From assembly GCA_030549175.1 (NCBI GenBank), contig JAUKUA010000001.1, positions 1,364,001 through 1,428,000 of the forward strand: DNA of 64,000 nucleotides. Direction: 5' to 3'. Positions within the stretch are counted from its first letter, which is position 1; each line of letters starts with the position of its first letter. The stretch is from Lasiosphaeris hirsuta. Lineage: Eukaryota > Ascomycota > Sordariomycetes > Sordariales > Lasiosphaeriaceae. The notes under the pieces are model-generated. The model was not told the DNA's origin and searched no databases. It saw nothing but the letters and a program-made list of their open reading frames with translations. Position numbers and translations under genes: made by a program. Of this stretch, positions 1 to 11,003 are shown one piece after another.

Positions 1-2
1 GT

Positions 3-338
3 TTGACGCTGTTCAGCATCGAGGTATTCGGGCTGTTCCCCGTGTTCCGGCGCTATGCCCGTCACCGCAGCTGGCGTTATCACGTAATACTGACGGTTCT
101 GCTGGTCTTGGGCGCCGGGGGAGGTGTAGGTGTGGTGCTTGGGGGCGAGGAGGAGCGGGGACTGCCTTGGAAGAACGGTTTGATTGGCATGATCGTGGGG
201 TGTTTAATCTCAGCGGTGGCTATGGGGGGTTGCAGCTGGTGGCTTATTGGATTGCAGAAGTACAAGAACGAGATATATGGTCCATGGGACCCAGCGAGGC
301 CTATTATCATCAGTCGGAGGCATTGGGATGATGAATGA
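3..338 (+). CDS. GPI2: GPI2/PIG-C, C-terminal end (partial)
   Basis: This open frame enters from the left edge, so only the last ~111 residues are visible. Two hydrophobic segments (about residues 28-46 and 58-82) are followed by the C-terminal block LQKYKNEIYGPWDPARP. From memory, that block matches the end of PIG-C/GPI2, where a K-NEI-GPWD motif follows the last membrane span. GPI2 is a multi-pass ER membrane subunit of the GPI-GlcNAc transferase, which performs the first step of GPI-anchor synthesis by adding GlcNAc to phosphatidylinositol. The first codon seen is TTG and is internal, not a start. The stop is TGA at 336-338. The identification rests on the C-terminal motif and topology. 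Confidence 0.75.
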   Translation: MTLFSIEVFGLFPVFRRYARHRSWRYHVILTVLLVLGAGGGVGVVLGGEEERGLPWKNGLIGMIVGCLISAVAMGGCSWWLIGLQKYKNEIYGPWDPARPIIISRRHWDDE

Positions 339-2814
339 AATGCGCAAGGAAATGACCTTTACGTGGCATTGATAATAAAGCGAACACTCAAAAACCACCC
401 TTTCTCTTGCCTGCGACCCCCCCCCCCTTCTTCCTTCTTCACTAGTGTGAGGAGTTTCTTCTCAGTTTTGAGAGCTAGCAGCATCCAGAACACCTCAAGT
501 TTCCTCCGCCGGTGTCTGCGGGTTGGCTGTAGTTTGAAGGTGTTTGTTTATATCCAAATAGGTGCAGCGGGGAACTGACTCAGCGGTCAAACCCCCGTGT
601 CGCTTATCATTGACCAGTGTGTAGAGACAAGGCAAGGCATACAATATAAATATCGGCGTTCCGTCGATATTCCCATCTGAATATTCACCTAATTTACTTG
701 CATTTCACTTGATCAATGCTTGGTTGCTAAATATTAAGTGGGTGACATTGTTCTGCACTTTACCTCCGTTACACGCAATGGTTAGTTGTATTGAATAGCT
801 TTTGGACATTTGGTCAAACCTAGAGGGCAAGAAACCAAAGTTTCAAAACTTTCTACAGTTTCTTTTCTTCCGCGGTTAATTATCGCTTACTTCCTAATCA
901 AGCTAAGGCACCTCTCAAACACCATATTTCTCGAGTGAAGCCAATGCCGACGTTCCGGCTCGCATATAATGAACAATAAAGTCAGCATTTCCTTTGCACC
1001 GGAGCAGCTTTCGTCCGGTTGGTCGTCTTTGGCTGCGGGTTCGGTGAGCCAAGAGTGGGTGTTTCCGTACTAAAGGGTCGCCATAAAACGCCCTCAGACC
1101 GTTCCGTTGTGTCGGCGGCTCTCTGGCACAGCCGCCAAAGCGGCGTGTTGTGTCGTCCTGAGTGAAGCGCTTCGTCTTCTGCATGTTGTCAAGTTGTGTC
1201 ACCCGAGAGACAGAGATAGTGAGAGTGAGAAAAGTATTTTTGCCAAGATGCAAGCCTGATGGTTCGGTTGAAGCCGAGCATTGTTTGACGGTGCTCAACT
1301 GGAGCTCTCCCTTACGCCCGGGCTGGGCTGTCTGTCTGCCCTGTCTTAGCGAGTGCGGGTGCGAGTGCGGTGGATGGAAGGTTTCCATGGTTCACCTCAT
1401 CGACTTGCATGGGACCCCTGCCGTCTTGGCTGTCAGATTGAGGCTTGCTTGCGCGTTGCAAACTCCAACAAGCTTTTTTCTCTCCCCACGCTACCTTTTC
1501 AGCTCCAGCGGAGCCTTGGCGGCCTATGATTTCAGGTGCATATGCGTGTCTTATTTTATCGATTTCATGCCGGCACAAATCCACCGCACTGGCGATCCGA
1601 CATACTGGGAGCTTTCCTCTCTCGCTTGAGGAGGTCAATCTGAACTAACAGCGAGTGCCCCACCGCAGTGCAATCCCAATACTACGCAACCCTCTGCTGA
1701 CCACTTGGCACGACGAGAACGTGGAGGGTACCCCCCGAATCTACTCTTTCGAATCTCTGAACCCGAGACTGTGGGATGATTACACTGCCGCTACCATGGT
1801 CGACAACCTATCCATCTCTCTGCAAGGTTCTGTTCCTTGGGCGACACTCCAACGTCGCCATAGCCTGTGACGCGATGCTGGTATACGTAAGCCAGCAGGA
1901 ATTACGGGGTAAACAAGATCGGCAGGGGTCAAAGAGTCTGGACCTCCCGCACGAGAAGGCTGAGAGCGCTCCTTGTCTTATCTCGCATCCGTCTTGGCGG
2001 TTAACTCGGTTTGAAGACGGGACGGACATATAGTCAGAGATTGGACCTCGGCGTCTTTGTCCCCTACCAAGCCGGCCTTCAGTGAGCCTTAAGCGTCCGT
2101 TTTTGGTCACCACCAAGAGACAAGCTTGTGTTTGCCCCGTGACCAGAAAGCCTCTTATTTCTGCGCTGTTTCCTACTCTAACTGCTTTCTTCACCGGCCC
2201 TCACCGGGAGGCTTGAGACCTGGGAGCAGTCGGTTGGCTGAGCTTTTGCATGCTATGCAGTTTACCGGCTAGCCTGCTATTCACCTGCTTGCCCAGATCC
2301 CATTTTCTTTGTTAAATGGTTCGAAGTTTGACTGGGGGTAAAGTGGCTTGACCGGGACGGAGGCGGAGGTAAAGACGGGATGTTTTTTACTCCGCTTGAG
2401 GACGGTAGGGGCTAACAGGATTCTGGCTTGCAGCTTTGCATAGCCACCACCGTCCACGACGCTTCGTCTTTTCTCCCAGAGCCTCGGACGAGCTTCCGCC
2501 TTGGAGCAGGGGTCTCAACAGACGCCGCCTCAGTACCGCTTGTTGGGTCGTAATCCACACGATCCCGTTCTCGGCCCCCAACCCAAGGGGTTCGACCTCG
2601 AGCAGATATAACTATCCTGTGTTGCCCCTTTCATCGTGTCACCGAAGTGGAAGACAAGCAAGATAACTACCTATACAGCTCACCAACCCCTGACCCCTGT
2701 TTTTCTTTCTCCTTGCTGTCCATCTGTCTTTTATTGACAGCAAATAGGTTTTGCATACCACTATTTTGAGTCGTGATCATCCCGCGAAGCTCACAGTAGG
2801 TACCCAAGGCAGCC
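339..2814. other. Intergenic, no gene recognised
   Basis: About 2.5 kb separates the GPI2 stop from the RTA1-like start. Open frames on both strands overlap one another, lack family-like motifs and are interrupted. A C homopolymer lies at about 417-427. The last few hundred bases before 2815 should hold the RTA1-like promoter and leader. I see nothing else to support. Confidence 0.6.
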
Positions 2815-3832
2815 ATGTCTACCACGGAGCTTGATTGCTTCAACAATCCGACCGACCCCCTGTGCGAAGCCGACACTGGTTTTTATCTCTACAAGGTCAG
2901 CCTGCCAGCAAATGCCCTATTCGCCGCCATCTTTGGTCTCTCGCTGCTTGGCTTCATCGGCACCTATGCCGCCACGCGGCGCGGCCTAGGCTTCACCCTC
3001 GCCATGGTCGCCGGCGTCATCCTCGAGATCCTAGGCTATGCGGGCCGCCTGATGAGCTATAAGAACCGGTTTGACGAGAACGGCTTTTTGATGCAAATCT
3101 GCTGCCTCACGATTGCCCCGGCCTTCCTTGCAGCAGGCGTTTACCTCTGCCTACGGCGCATCGTCTACGCTTTTGGGCCCGAGAACTCTCGCATTGCGCC
3201 CGAGACCTACACCCGCTTCGTAAGGCTCTCTATCTCTTCTCATGCTCCCTATTACTTTGCTCTAACCTAGAAACTAGTTCATCCCCTGCGATGTGGTTTC
3301 TCTTGTCCTCCAAGCTGCCGGTGGCGCCATGGCTTCCATCTCCTCGCACAACCACAAGTCTACCGCCACGGGCGATAACATCATGATTGCTGGTCTCTCT
3401 TTCCAGGTCCTGACGCTCCTCATCTTCATTGCCGTGACCGCCGACTTCGGCCTCAATGTGCTCCGACGCCAACGCAAGCTAGGCGCCGCCGCCCTCGAAC
3501 AGTCCGAGACGGCACGTCAGGTGCGCGGCAGCCTTCGGTTCCGCGGCCTGCTGGTTGCGCTGGCCATCGCGACGGTCTGCATCTTTTGGCGGTCCGTGTT
3601 CCGCGTGGCAGAGCTGAGCGAGGGCTGGACTGGGCCGCTCATGAAGAGGCAGGACCTATTTATCGGGTTCGAGGGCGTGATGATTGCGGTCGCATGTGTA
3701 GTCCTCAACGTCTTCCATCCGAGCGTGTGCTTTGCCACGATGATGGACGGTGCTGGGGGTCTGGGGAGCAAGAAGAAGGCTAAGGGGGAGAAGGGGGAGT
3801 CTAGTAGTGACGCTGATGGTGTAACAGTATAA
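2815..3832 (+). CDS. RTA1-like multi-pass membrane protein
   Basis: Two exons: 2815-3219 and 3278-3832, joined across a 58-bp intron (GTAAGG...CTAG) with a branch-like CTCTAAC. The product is 319 residues. It has about seven hydrophobic segments, starting with an extracellular-type N-terminus containing Cys and PTDPLC. The family-typical stretch YTRFFIPCDVVSLVLQAAGG is rebuilt exactly at the splice junction, which fixes the intron. The family is RTA1/RTM1/RSB1, fungal plasma-membrane or endosomal proteins linked to resistance to amphipathic compounds (7-aminocholesterol in yeast) and to lipid translocation. The actual substrate here cannot be read from sequence. The C-terminal tail is lysine- and glycine-rich and probably cytosolic. 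RTA1-like genes form large paralogous families, so no one-to-one yeast symbol is given. Confidence 0.88.
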
Positions 3833-4354
3833 GTGGGCATGGCTAACAACGACGCTGGATTGGTGCTTCGGGTATAGAAGGTGTTGAGTGTGATGATATG
3901 GACAGAGTTGTGATAGAGCTCCTCTGTTAGTGGGTGAGACTTGGATTTAGCGTTGAGGAGCCACGGCCTACCTTTTTCATATGTCACCTTCTAGCCGTGT
4001 TTTCTTTGAAATAAATTTCATCGATAAAATAAAAATTACAATACTTTTTTATAGTAAATGTATTTATTGTGTCTGCAAGAAGACTGCATTTCTTCAATAT
4101 GTTGACGGGGGTGTAAAGGGGTCAATTGGTGATCGTTCAACAATGCACAATCCGCACGGTCCAGATGCAGCTTGATGAAAGGCAGCCATCCCAGCTCACC
4201 GCATACCGATCGTTAGATAAGGTATTCAGGTATCACAAACACAGCTTAAAACCTCCTAGGAGAAAAGAGAAGAAGTAGAAGACAGTTTCATGGACATCGT
4301 TTGGCACGGCTTGAGTGTCGCGTAAAGGAGGAAGAGGCAAAAGAGACAAAAGTT
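3833..4354. other. Intergenic; RTA1-like 3' region and tRNA flank
   Basis: AT-rich stretch at about 4005-4075, likely the 3' UTR or terminator area of the RTA1-like gene. Just before the tRNA, bases 4338-4355 contain AAAAG and CAAAA runs. On the minus strand these give TTTTG...CTTTT, the expected pol III terminator of the tRNA. No coding signal seen. Confidence 0.55.
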
Positions 4355-4425
4355 TGCGCCAGCCGCGAATCGAACGCGGGGCCCATCGATGGCAACGATG
4401 GATTTTACCACTAAACCACTGGCGC
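4355..4425 (-). tRNA. tRNA-Gly (GCC)
   Basis: Read on the minus strand, a 71-nt cloverleaf can be drawn without an intron. The acceptor stem is GCGCCAG with CTGGCGC and discriminator A. The D-loop is GTGGTTTAGTGG-like. The anticodon stem CATCG/CGATG encloses loop TTGCCAT with anticodon GCC. The T-arm holds GTTCGATTC, the pol III B box. A T-rich terminator follows at 4354-4338. It decodes GGC and GGU codons. Confidence 0.95.
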
Positions 4426-5020
4426 TGCTTCTCATTGGATAGGAGGAGCAATTGTTAATTTAGCCTATGATAGATTTTGGAAGTGAGTGCAAAAAGAAAC
4501 TCATCGTCCAACAAGCTCATGGGTTCAGCGAATATTAGCTGAAACCACTTGTATTTCGTAAATTCAATTGAACCCTGGCTGACTGTCATAAATTGAAATC
4601 TCATTTTCCCTTCATTGAGTCGCTCATCCCCTAAATATATGGCTCTCTCAATGCTGCCAGGGGGAGAGCAATGGTGTGCAGCGTTTGCCATCTCTGCTCG
4701 TAGTTCATCTTTGGCTGTCAGTCTCTACGTCCATGGTTGGAGAGCTGCCGGCTTCGTTGCCGTGCCCCATACATTCGCTGATTCTTCTGGGACTGGTCTG
4801 CACGCGCCGTAGACGAAGCTTGATGCGGACATAAGCCCTAGATAGGCCCTTGCATCGGCATCCTTGAAATTACACTCCATGATGGGATGCTCACACTCTG
4901 CGTTGTAGTTTCCCGTCTCTTCCCAAGAGGATTTCTTGTTTTGGTCGGTAACCTTGCCCATATTCGAGAATGACGACCGAGTAGCACTTGTGGCGCATTC
5001 GGTCTGTTTCTGCTCATAAT
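4426..5020. other. Intergenic between tRNA-Gly and PRP38 3' end
   Basis: About 600 bp, moderately AT-rich near 4445-4620. Short overlapping frames on both strands carry no recognisable motif. It contains the tRNA upstream region and the downstream region of PRP38. Confidence 0.5.
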
Positions 5021-5878
5021 TCAGGGACTCCGACTCCTGCTCCGACTTTGACTCCGACTTTGACTCCGACTTTGACTCCGACTTTGACTCCGACTTTGAC
5101 TCCGACTTTGACTCCGACTTACTCGGTTCTCGCCCGGTCCATCCACGTCCATCTTGTCGTGGTTCGAGTCCAAATCTGAGTTCGGCATTCTTGATCTGAC
5201 GGGCTCGTTGCTGACATCCCTATTTTCTTGTTTTATCTCGTCGTCTTCCTCCTCCTCTAGCAAGTCTTCGATGTTCCCCAGTGGACTGATCCTCGGTTCA
5301 AGCATCTCAAGATCCTCGAGTATGTCCCGCTTCCGCATCTTCCATAAGCTTGTGGCGCAAACTCGGTCCTTCGTCAGTAGATCATCGATGAACACATCCA
5401 CGTAAGTCAGCGCTGTCCCAGCGCGGCCCTTCCTCCTCAGCTTGCGCTTATCCTCAAGCAACGGCTCCAGCCATTGGTACACATCCTTATCCTGCCTCGT
5501 CAACCGTATGTAGAAAGCAGCCAGCGCGCGCAGGTACTTGAACTTGTCGCCGCCAAAGCGTAGGTACTCGTCGAGGATGGCGTCGCTAGGCGCGAGCTGC
5601 AGCAGCTTGAAAGTGAGACAGAGGAAGGGCGTTGGTTTCTGCACACTGCCGTAAACTCCACCGATGAAGTCAACGTGCTCGACGACGCGATCGACAATGT
5701 CGGCCTCGTTGACGCCGAAGCACTGCTCCTTGTAGAAATAGCACTCCACGATGCGCTCGCGCACCGCCTTCTCCATGATTGTCGCTGGGTTTAGTCCATT
5801 AGGCGCAAGCGACCCCGACGAGCCGCGCTCGTCGAGGAAGCGCTTCTCGTCGGCGCGATGGAACTCGGATTTCTTCAT
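5021..5878 (-). CDS. PRP38: Pre-mRNA splicing factor PRP38
   Basis: Single exon, 285 residues. The PRP38 domain spans about residues 25-200. It includes NGLNPATIMEKAVRERI near the N-terminus, the GGVYGSVQKPTPFLCLTFKL block and the segment LRFGGDKFKYLRALAAFYIR, all hallmark parts of the family. PRP38 belongs to the U4/U6.U5 tri-snRNP (B complex) and is needed for spliceosome activation, in the nucleus. After an acidic linker (about 205-220), the C-terminus is an RS-type tail of near-perfect Ser-Gln-Ser-Arg repeats encoded by a 12-bp tandem repeat. The start MKKSEFHRADEKRFLDERG matches where homologues start. It is divergent from the 6301 gene, sharing ~420 bp of upstream DNA. Confidence 0.95.
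   Translation of the reverse strand: MKKSEFHRADEKRFLDERGSSGSLAPNGLNPATIMEKAVRERIVECYFYKEQCFGVNEADIVDRVVEHVDFIGGVYGSVQKPTPFLCLTFKLLQLAPSDAILDEYLRFGGDKFKYLRALAAFYIRLTRQDKDVYQWLEPLLEDKRKLRRKGRAGTALTYVDVFIDDLLTKDRVCATSLWKMRKRDILEDLEMLEPRISPLGNIEDLLEEEEDDEIKQENRDVSNEPVRSRMPNSDLDSNHDKMDVDGPGENRVSRSQSRSQSRSQSRSQSRSQSRSQSRSRSRSP
5030..5122. repeat. 12-bp coding minisatellite in PRP38
   Basis: About seven near-identical copies of the 12-bp unit GACTCCGACTTT (plus strand) lie in tandem, degenerating at both ends. On the coding strand each unit gives Ser-Arg-Ser-Gln. Because the unit length is a multiple of three, copy-number changes lengthen or shorten the RS tail without breaking the frame. Confidence 0.9.
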
Positions 5879-6300
5879 GATGGCGGTTCTTTTTCTTTGT
5901 TTTCTTCTTTTCGTATGGTGAGCGCGGTGTTGAGAGTCGTGGCTGAGGACCTATGTGACTTGATCATCAATTCAGTGGTCGGTTACCTGCGACCCCACCT
6001 GAATTTGGAGCTCCAAAAATGGCCCCAGCTTTTTTGGGGGTTTTCGGCGGATGCAATCTTTGATAAGCGATTGTTGCCTGTCCAACAAGGCCGATTTGTT
6101 TACGGACCTAGCGGACCTCGCACAGCATCACTTCCACGTTGGCCAAGAGGTTGAGCGACGAGAATGAGGAGCTGGTTCCTCAGTCCAATACATCAAACTA
6201 CAACTGCAGCTTCCCGTCCGACATCCATATCCTTGATATATCGAGCTTCTATTGAACCTGAATCCCCAGAGAAGATATACACGCATCTTGGTCCAGAGCC
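5879..6300. promoter_or_regulatory. Shared upstream region, PRP38 / 6301 gene
   Basis: The two starts are head to head, 422 bp apart. A CT-rich stretch (TTTTTCTTTGTTTTCTTCTTTTC, about 5890-5912) lies just upstream of the PRP38 start. No TATA box is obvious. The bidirectional promoter role is inferred from layout only. Confidence 0.45.
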
Positions 6301-7024
6301 ATGCTGCTCACATCAACGCAGGTGTCGGTTGCCGTCTCGTCCGGCGTCGGTGCGTTTGCTTTCAGCCGCTTCCAGTCCTCAACGTTGCAACCCTCATGCA
6401 AGCTTCTTTTTACTAAACCCAATAACTACAGTCTTCGTCTGCACCACTGCCCTCTTCCTCAGCGGCTACGCCATTCAACAGCGAACCCTACGCGACTTGC
6501 GCGAGTCGATTAAGCCCGGCCCGCGGCCGTCCCCCAAAATATTCTTACCAGATCGGTTCAAAAAGACAACCACTGAGCTCGAGGATGGCACCGTCATCGT
6601 CCTCGAGGACGACAACCACGATAACTTTGGCCGCGGTCGGGGCCGGAACCGGAGCGGGAGGAACCGCCAGGTTGTAGTGGAGATCAAGCCAACACTCCCC
6701 GAAGAGGCGATAAATACAGGAGCGGAAGTGAACATACCAGACCAACAACGTCCCATGGTACGGCCCCCCAAAGACTCACCTCCGCCAACACGAACCGTCC
6801 GCCGGCCTCAGCAAAAACCCCGGCCTCGACCCGCAGAAAAATATCCAGAGCCCCCCGCCCCCGCCGAGAATGCCAACAGCAACTATGATCTAGTTGATGA
6901 GCCCGACCCTGAAAAGCCGCAGAAGCAAATCAGCCGGGCGGAGCGGCGGCGGCGCATCAAGGAAGAGATCCAGCGGCTGGCGGTCGGCGGGGAACGAGGC
7001 TATTACCAGCGGCGGCTGTGGTGA
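6301..7024 (+). CDS. Hypothetical single-pass membrane protein
   Basis: Two-exon model: 6301-6349 and 6432-7024, with an 82-bp intron (GTGCGT...CTACAG) and branch-like TACTAAA. Splicing gives 213 residues and rebuilds one hydrophobic segment, VVFVCTTALFLSGYAIQQR (about residues 16-34). The unspliced frames each hold only half of it. A longer frame begins at 6164, but it runs through the intron and has no matching N-terminal logic, so I prefer 6301. After the membrane span the protein is charged and disordered: an acidic ELEDGTVIVLEDD patch, GRGRGRNRSGRNR, proline-rich stretches and a basic C-terminus (SRAERRRRIKEEIQRL) ending YYQRRLW. The function is not recognised. The short N-terminus before the span fits an organelle or ER membrane anchor. 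Confidence 0.72.
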
Positions 7025-7704
7025 TGACCATGATGGGTTTCTGGCGGAGTGTGTGTTATACATTGCCATGCCGCGGAAGCCGAAGGGTGTCGTCAGATGA
7101 GGTAAAGCCGATATGGTTGAATAGGTGGGCTATGATATTGGATACGAGATTGGACATGGATCGGATACGGTTGCGCTTTATGACTTTGGGATGAGATTAG
7201 CGTCTACCTCTTATAAGAGGATGTTTATGCTTTATATTATATTTGATACCGGGGGTTTCATGCACTTTGAAGATCAGTTGAGCATGAGATTGGTATGGTC
7301 AAGCGCATTTGGTGTCAATATATGGCGGATTTCCTGCCTTAGGGACTGCACACCATGAATGGGGGATAGTTGGCATGAAACTTGCGTATATGCGAGTTAT
7401 TATATTGGCGTGATTTGGCTTTACCGCCACCTTTGGAGCTCATTCCGCCATGAGACCATGTTGCCCACCCCATATGTCCTTGAATGCGCTCTTGCTTTGA
7501 GCGGGTTTGCCTTCCCATACCGATACTTTTCCCCTGATGCAGCAAGAAAACCCGGCCAGCAAAATCTGACTCGACATGACTCCGTTACACGCCTCTTCCC
7601 AAATATGTATGCCCCTGCTTGATTTGCAATTTCAACTCGCACGGGGCTGCGCTACAACCATGCTCGCTGCTCCTATCGTACTTCATCAGACAAAAAAGAC
7701 GCCA
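7025..7704. other. Intergenic, convergent 3' ends
   Basis: The space lies between the stop of the 6301 gene and the stop of the small minus-strand gene at 7705. It presumably holds both 3' UTRs. No coding frame with motifs is seen. Confidence 0.5.
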
Positions 7705-8088
7705 TCACTTCCTCAAATATGATGAACCCCACGTCGACCGCCCGCTGGTGTTGCTACTACTCCTTGAGCTGTCCTTGTTGTACGCGATGGGGCGGGAACT
7801 CGGGAGCATCCAGAGATCGTCAGCTGCTAATAGGCCGTGACTCATCGACGCGCCGCTCTTCAGGGCCTGTAGTCGATTAGCAGCATGTCGCTAGCCAGGC
7901 GCTCTTGGGCCGATATCATGATGGTATCAACAACTCACCAAGCAGAGCTTGCACCTCTCTCCAAACTTGGCGACTGTGTTGCGGCAGTTGATGGAGCCCT
8001 GAATCCGGGCCGTTAGCTCCTGGCCAGTGCTGGACTTGGGCTCACATACATAGTAATTTGCGCAATAGCAGGCGTTTACGGTATTCAT
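7705..8088 (-). CDS. Small cysteine-containing hypothetical protein
   Basis: No long single open frame shows this gene; it appears only on splicing. Exon 1 is 8088-7939 (50 codons, starting ATG AAT ACC) and exon 2 is 7866-7705 (53 codons plus TGA). The 72-bp intron (7938-7867) has a perfect GTGAGT donor, a GCTAATC branch point and a CTACAG acceptor, and it joins in phase 0. The product is 103 residues. Its N-terminal half has six cysteines (MNTVNACYCANYYVC, later NCR and RCKLC), which suggests a small metal-binding or disulphide fold. The C-terminal half is Ser-rich (DSSRSSSNTSGRS). There is no obvious signal peptide. The family is not recognised. The canonical splice signals and clean frame on both sides are the support. 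Confidence 0.65.
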
Positions 8089-9095
8089 TGTGACCTCGTG
8101 TTGTTCGTTTGCTGATAACTGGAGCTCGATAGAAGGAATCGGCCGAGGAGGTAGTGAGGCGACAAGCGAAGCAGCAAAGAGTTTTGCGTTTTATACGATT
8201 CCCGGAGCGGAGAGGCGAAGCTAATACGGGTCGAGTACAAGGTAACGAGGCAAGGCAAGGCGGTAGACGTCACTTGAGTTCGGGGTTGATGAGGAAAAGT
8301 AAGAAGGAGGGAAAGCCGAGGGAAGCTCCAGATTAATATGCCTAGCGAGGAGATACTGTAACTAAGGCGAGGCAAGACGTGTGGTGTAGCTTGCGCAGGG
8401 TAGGTCGAGGTACGTAGCAGGATTAGGTGGTAGGGAAGGGATGAAGGAGGCGACCGGAGTACGGGGGTCATCCATACAGCATACAGCTTCATACACCAAG
8501 CTACCCTTGCCTACCTATCAAAGAAGAAGCGCGAAAAACAGCGAAAGGGGAAATAACAGAGAAGGAGATGCACGGAGTTTCCGGCAGGCCCCCTGCCCCG
8601 GACCGTGCAGCTTCTGATACGCAAGACCCAAACTTTCTGCCTGATTCGTCACTACTCACTTGATGAGCGGGCGGGAATGATGAAACTACAGAACACTCAA
8701 CTGTGACTGACTGAAAGCAGAGCAGCAAGGAGAGAGAGAAAGAGAGAGGGTAATGGAAAAACACAAAACCCCCCTCAGCCAGGCTCATGTCGTACGGCCA
8801 CAACAGCCCAGGCGTGTCCGGGTATAGCGGTTTTGCGCCCCAAAGGAGTTGCCAACTTCAGGCGCCGTCGGCCGAGACGGCCGACATTGAAAAGGCGTCA
8901 AACTCTGCGTCCTGCTCTTCCCATCACGCGACGCCATCCCAAACCCCTCCCACGACACCCCTCTCCCGAGCCCATTCCCGAGGGGCTGGCCATTGAGGTG
9001 TGCTGCCGGGGTGGCTTCCCCGGTTCACCCATCCTCGTCGGATGGCGCCAACAGGGAGGGAATGACGCCCACGGGAAACGGTGGTCAGAGGAGGA

Positions 9096-9112
9096 GGGGG
9101 GGGGGGGGGGGG
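9096..9112. repeat. Poly-G homopolymer (17 nt)
   Basis: An uninterrupted run of G directly after GAGGA, non-coding as far as I can tell. The length may be imprecise in the assembly. Confidence 0.85.
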
Positions 9113-10964
9113 ATAGCTGAAGCTGTCGTGTGGTGAGTCGATGATGCTCAACGGCATGCGTATATGCATGCAATGCGAGGCAGAGACATGGGTGGGTGAT
9201 GCAGCCATCCCAATTTCCAACCTTAGCAGCACAAAAGGAAAAAAGAAAGGCTGTGGAACACACTTTGCATCTTGCCGTAAGCGGCGCGCAGGGAAAAAGG
9301 GTAGACGCAGCCAGCAGAAAAAGGCGGCTGCCCGTCAAACCTGGGGAACCCTAGAACCGCAACGACGGATTGGTGGGTGGGGGCACGGTTGGGCTGCAGC
9401 AGCAGCGCCTCGCGAGCGGGGTGTTCCCCCCTGGAACGTTATCTGGTTGGCCGCTGGATGGACATGCTTAGTCCTCCCGGCCGGCAAGCGGGCTGGTGGG
9501 GTAACAGAAATGGAGCTTGAATGGCCTGCCGTAGCTTCCGATCGAGATCGAGGAACGGGAGAGCATCTGTGAGCATCAATCACGTCGGGGCTGTTCGGCG
9601 GCCGAGTTCAACAGGCAAATGGCCGAACGCGTGTCTTGCTCTGATTACCTTACTTTGAAACTATATATGCGAGTCGCTGGAAGCAAACATCCAGCCTGTC
9701 GAAGTCCAGGAAAAGACCAAAACCCTTGCAGCCCAGGACCGATACCGATAAACCGTTGATTCGTGTGCAACCCGAGATGTCAGGTTCAGACGTTCAAATC
9801 AGGGTAGTTGGCCACCCACCCACCCAACTGCCCTGGCCTTTTGTCCAAGGAACTCTCAAGCATCTCGAAAACCGGAAAGCTGCGGCTTCCATTCTCATCG
9901 ACCGGTGGGTACGGTACACCACCTATGAGAGCCAGACCGTTACTCACCGGCCCAGCAGCGAACATGCGAGCAGCGAAGTGAAGCACCTCTGAATCGAGGC
10001 GGATCGAGAGTCTGGATGCGAGGGGGGAGAGTTGCGAGAACAGCCACAAGGTTATGAGACCTGCATCCTTACGCACATGTCTGTAGCAGGCTGATTTGGG
10101 GAAATAGGAAATGACGCTGGCAGGTCAATCAAGCAAGTCGCAGCTCCTTCGTCCAGCTCACCCTGTCCCCCATCCCACATCCCCCATCCCGCCTCGCTCC
10201 GGCTCCCCCTTCCCACCCTGGCCTAGCCAAGTTGGGAAAGAGGCGGAAGAAAAGTAAACAGCCTCACAACCCCCCGCAAGCTCGCCGATGAATCGGTCGA
10301 TCCAGTGCATGAAGCGGCACCGGAAGACGCTAGTCTCGTCAGCCCACCGACATCCAACATGTAGTGTCCGTAGGCTCGAGACTTTGGCGTGTGGGGTCTG
10401 CCCGACCTACAGCTCACTCGAACGGTTCATGTGAAACTTCTTCCCCCGGAAAATTGGCGCCTCCGTCCGACCCAGAACTGGCCACACGATCGCACACGAT
10501 CGTCCTCTGCCACGTTGCACCTTCGGGAACACTAGTTAATGGTTTTTGGTCGTCAGCTTCGATGGTATTATGTTGTGTAACACGGTCCTAGGGAGTGTGG
10601 CAAGTTAAGTTGGGATATTATTCATTCGTTTGACACTGCTCCTGAATTCTCTCGACGGCAAATGTAACGGGGATCAAGTACCTTCACTGGGTGGCGCAAA
10701 AAAATGTTAAATCACGCTGGCTAGCTAGTTTGATTCGACATCGACAACATACTTGGCGTTCGATATTACCCCATGTCAACACAAACCCAGCCCGACTCAC
10801 AACTCACATCACAACTTCTGTACTGCATCCTCAGCCGAGTCCATCCCTACTTCAAACAAGCGAGTCGACGAACCTGAAATGTCCGGCATCTTTCTGTTTA
10901 TCTCTCATTCTCTCCCCACCCTGCCCCCCACTAACTTTGAAGAAAAGAAATGATGTTACACAGC

Positions 10965-10965
<1 letters not shown>

Positions 10966-11000
<35 letters not shown>
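10966..11000. repeat. Poly-A homopolymer (35 nt)
   Basis: An uninterrupted run of A between TTACACAGCC and GGCCCATTAC. No retroelement sequence or target-site duplication is visible next to it. Confidence 0.9.

Positions 11001-11003
<3 letters not shown>

Noticed and set aside
915..1638. Overlapping open frames of 108-157 codons on both strands
   Set aside because: They overlap one another on opposite strands, have no domain-like sequence and no intron context; more likely chance frames in intergenic DNA.
5030..5122. Short regular repeats that could suggest a CRISPR-like array
   Set aside because: There are no spacers, the unit is 12 bp and in frame within PRP38, and the genome is fungal.
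5160..5175. GGTTCGAGTCC resembling a tRNA B box
   Set aside because: It is inside the PRP38 coding region and no cloverleaf can be drawn around it.
6164..6300. Longer start for the 6301 gene
   Set aside because: It reads through the intron and yields an N-terminus without sense; the spliced model from 6301 rebuilds one membrane segment.
8833..9583. Four overlapping frames of 82-146 codons
   Set aside because: They depend on GC-rich low-complexity sequence and a poly-G run, with no motif; not supportable as genes.
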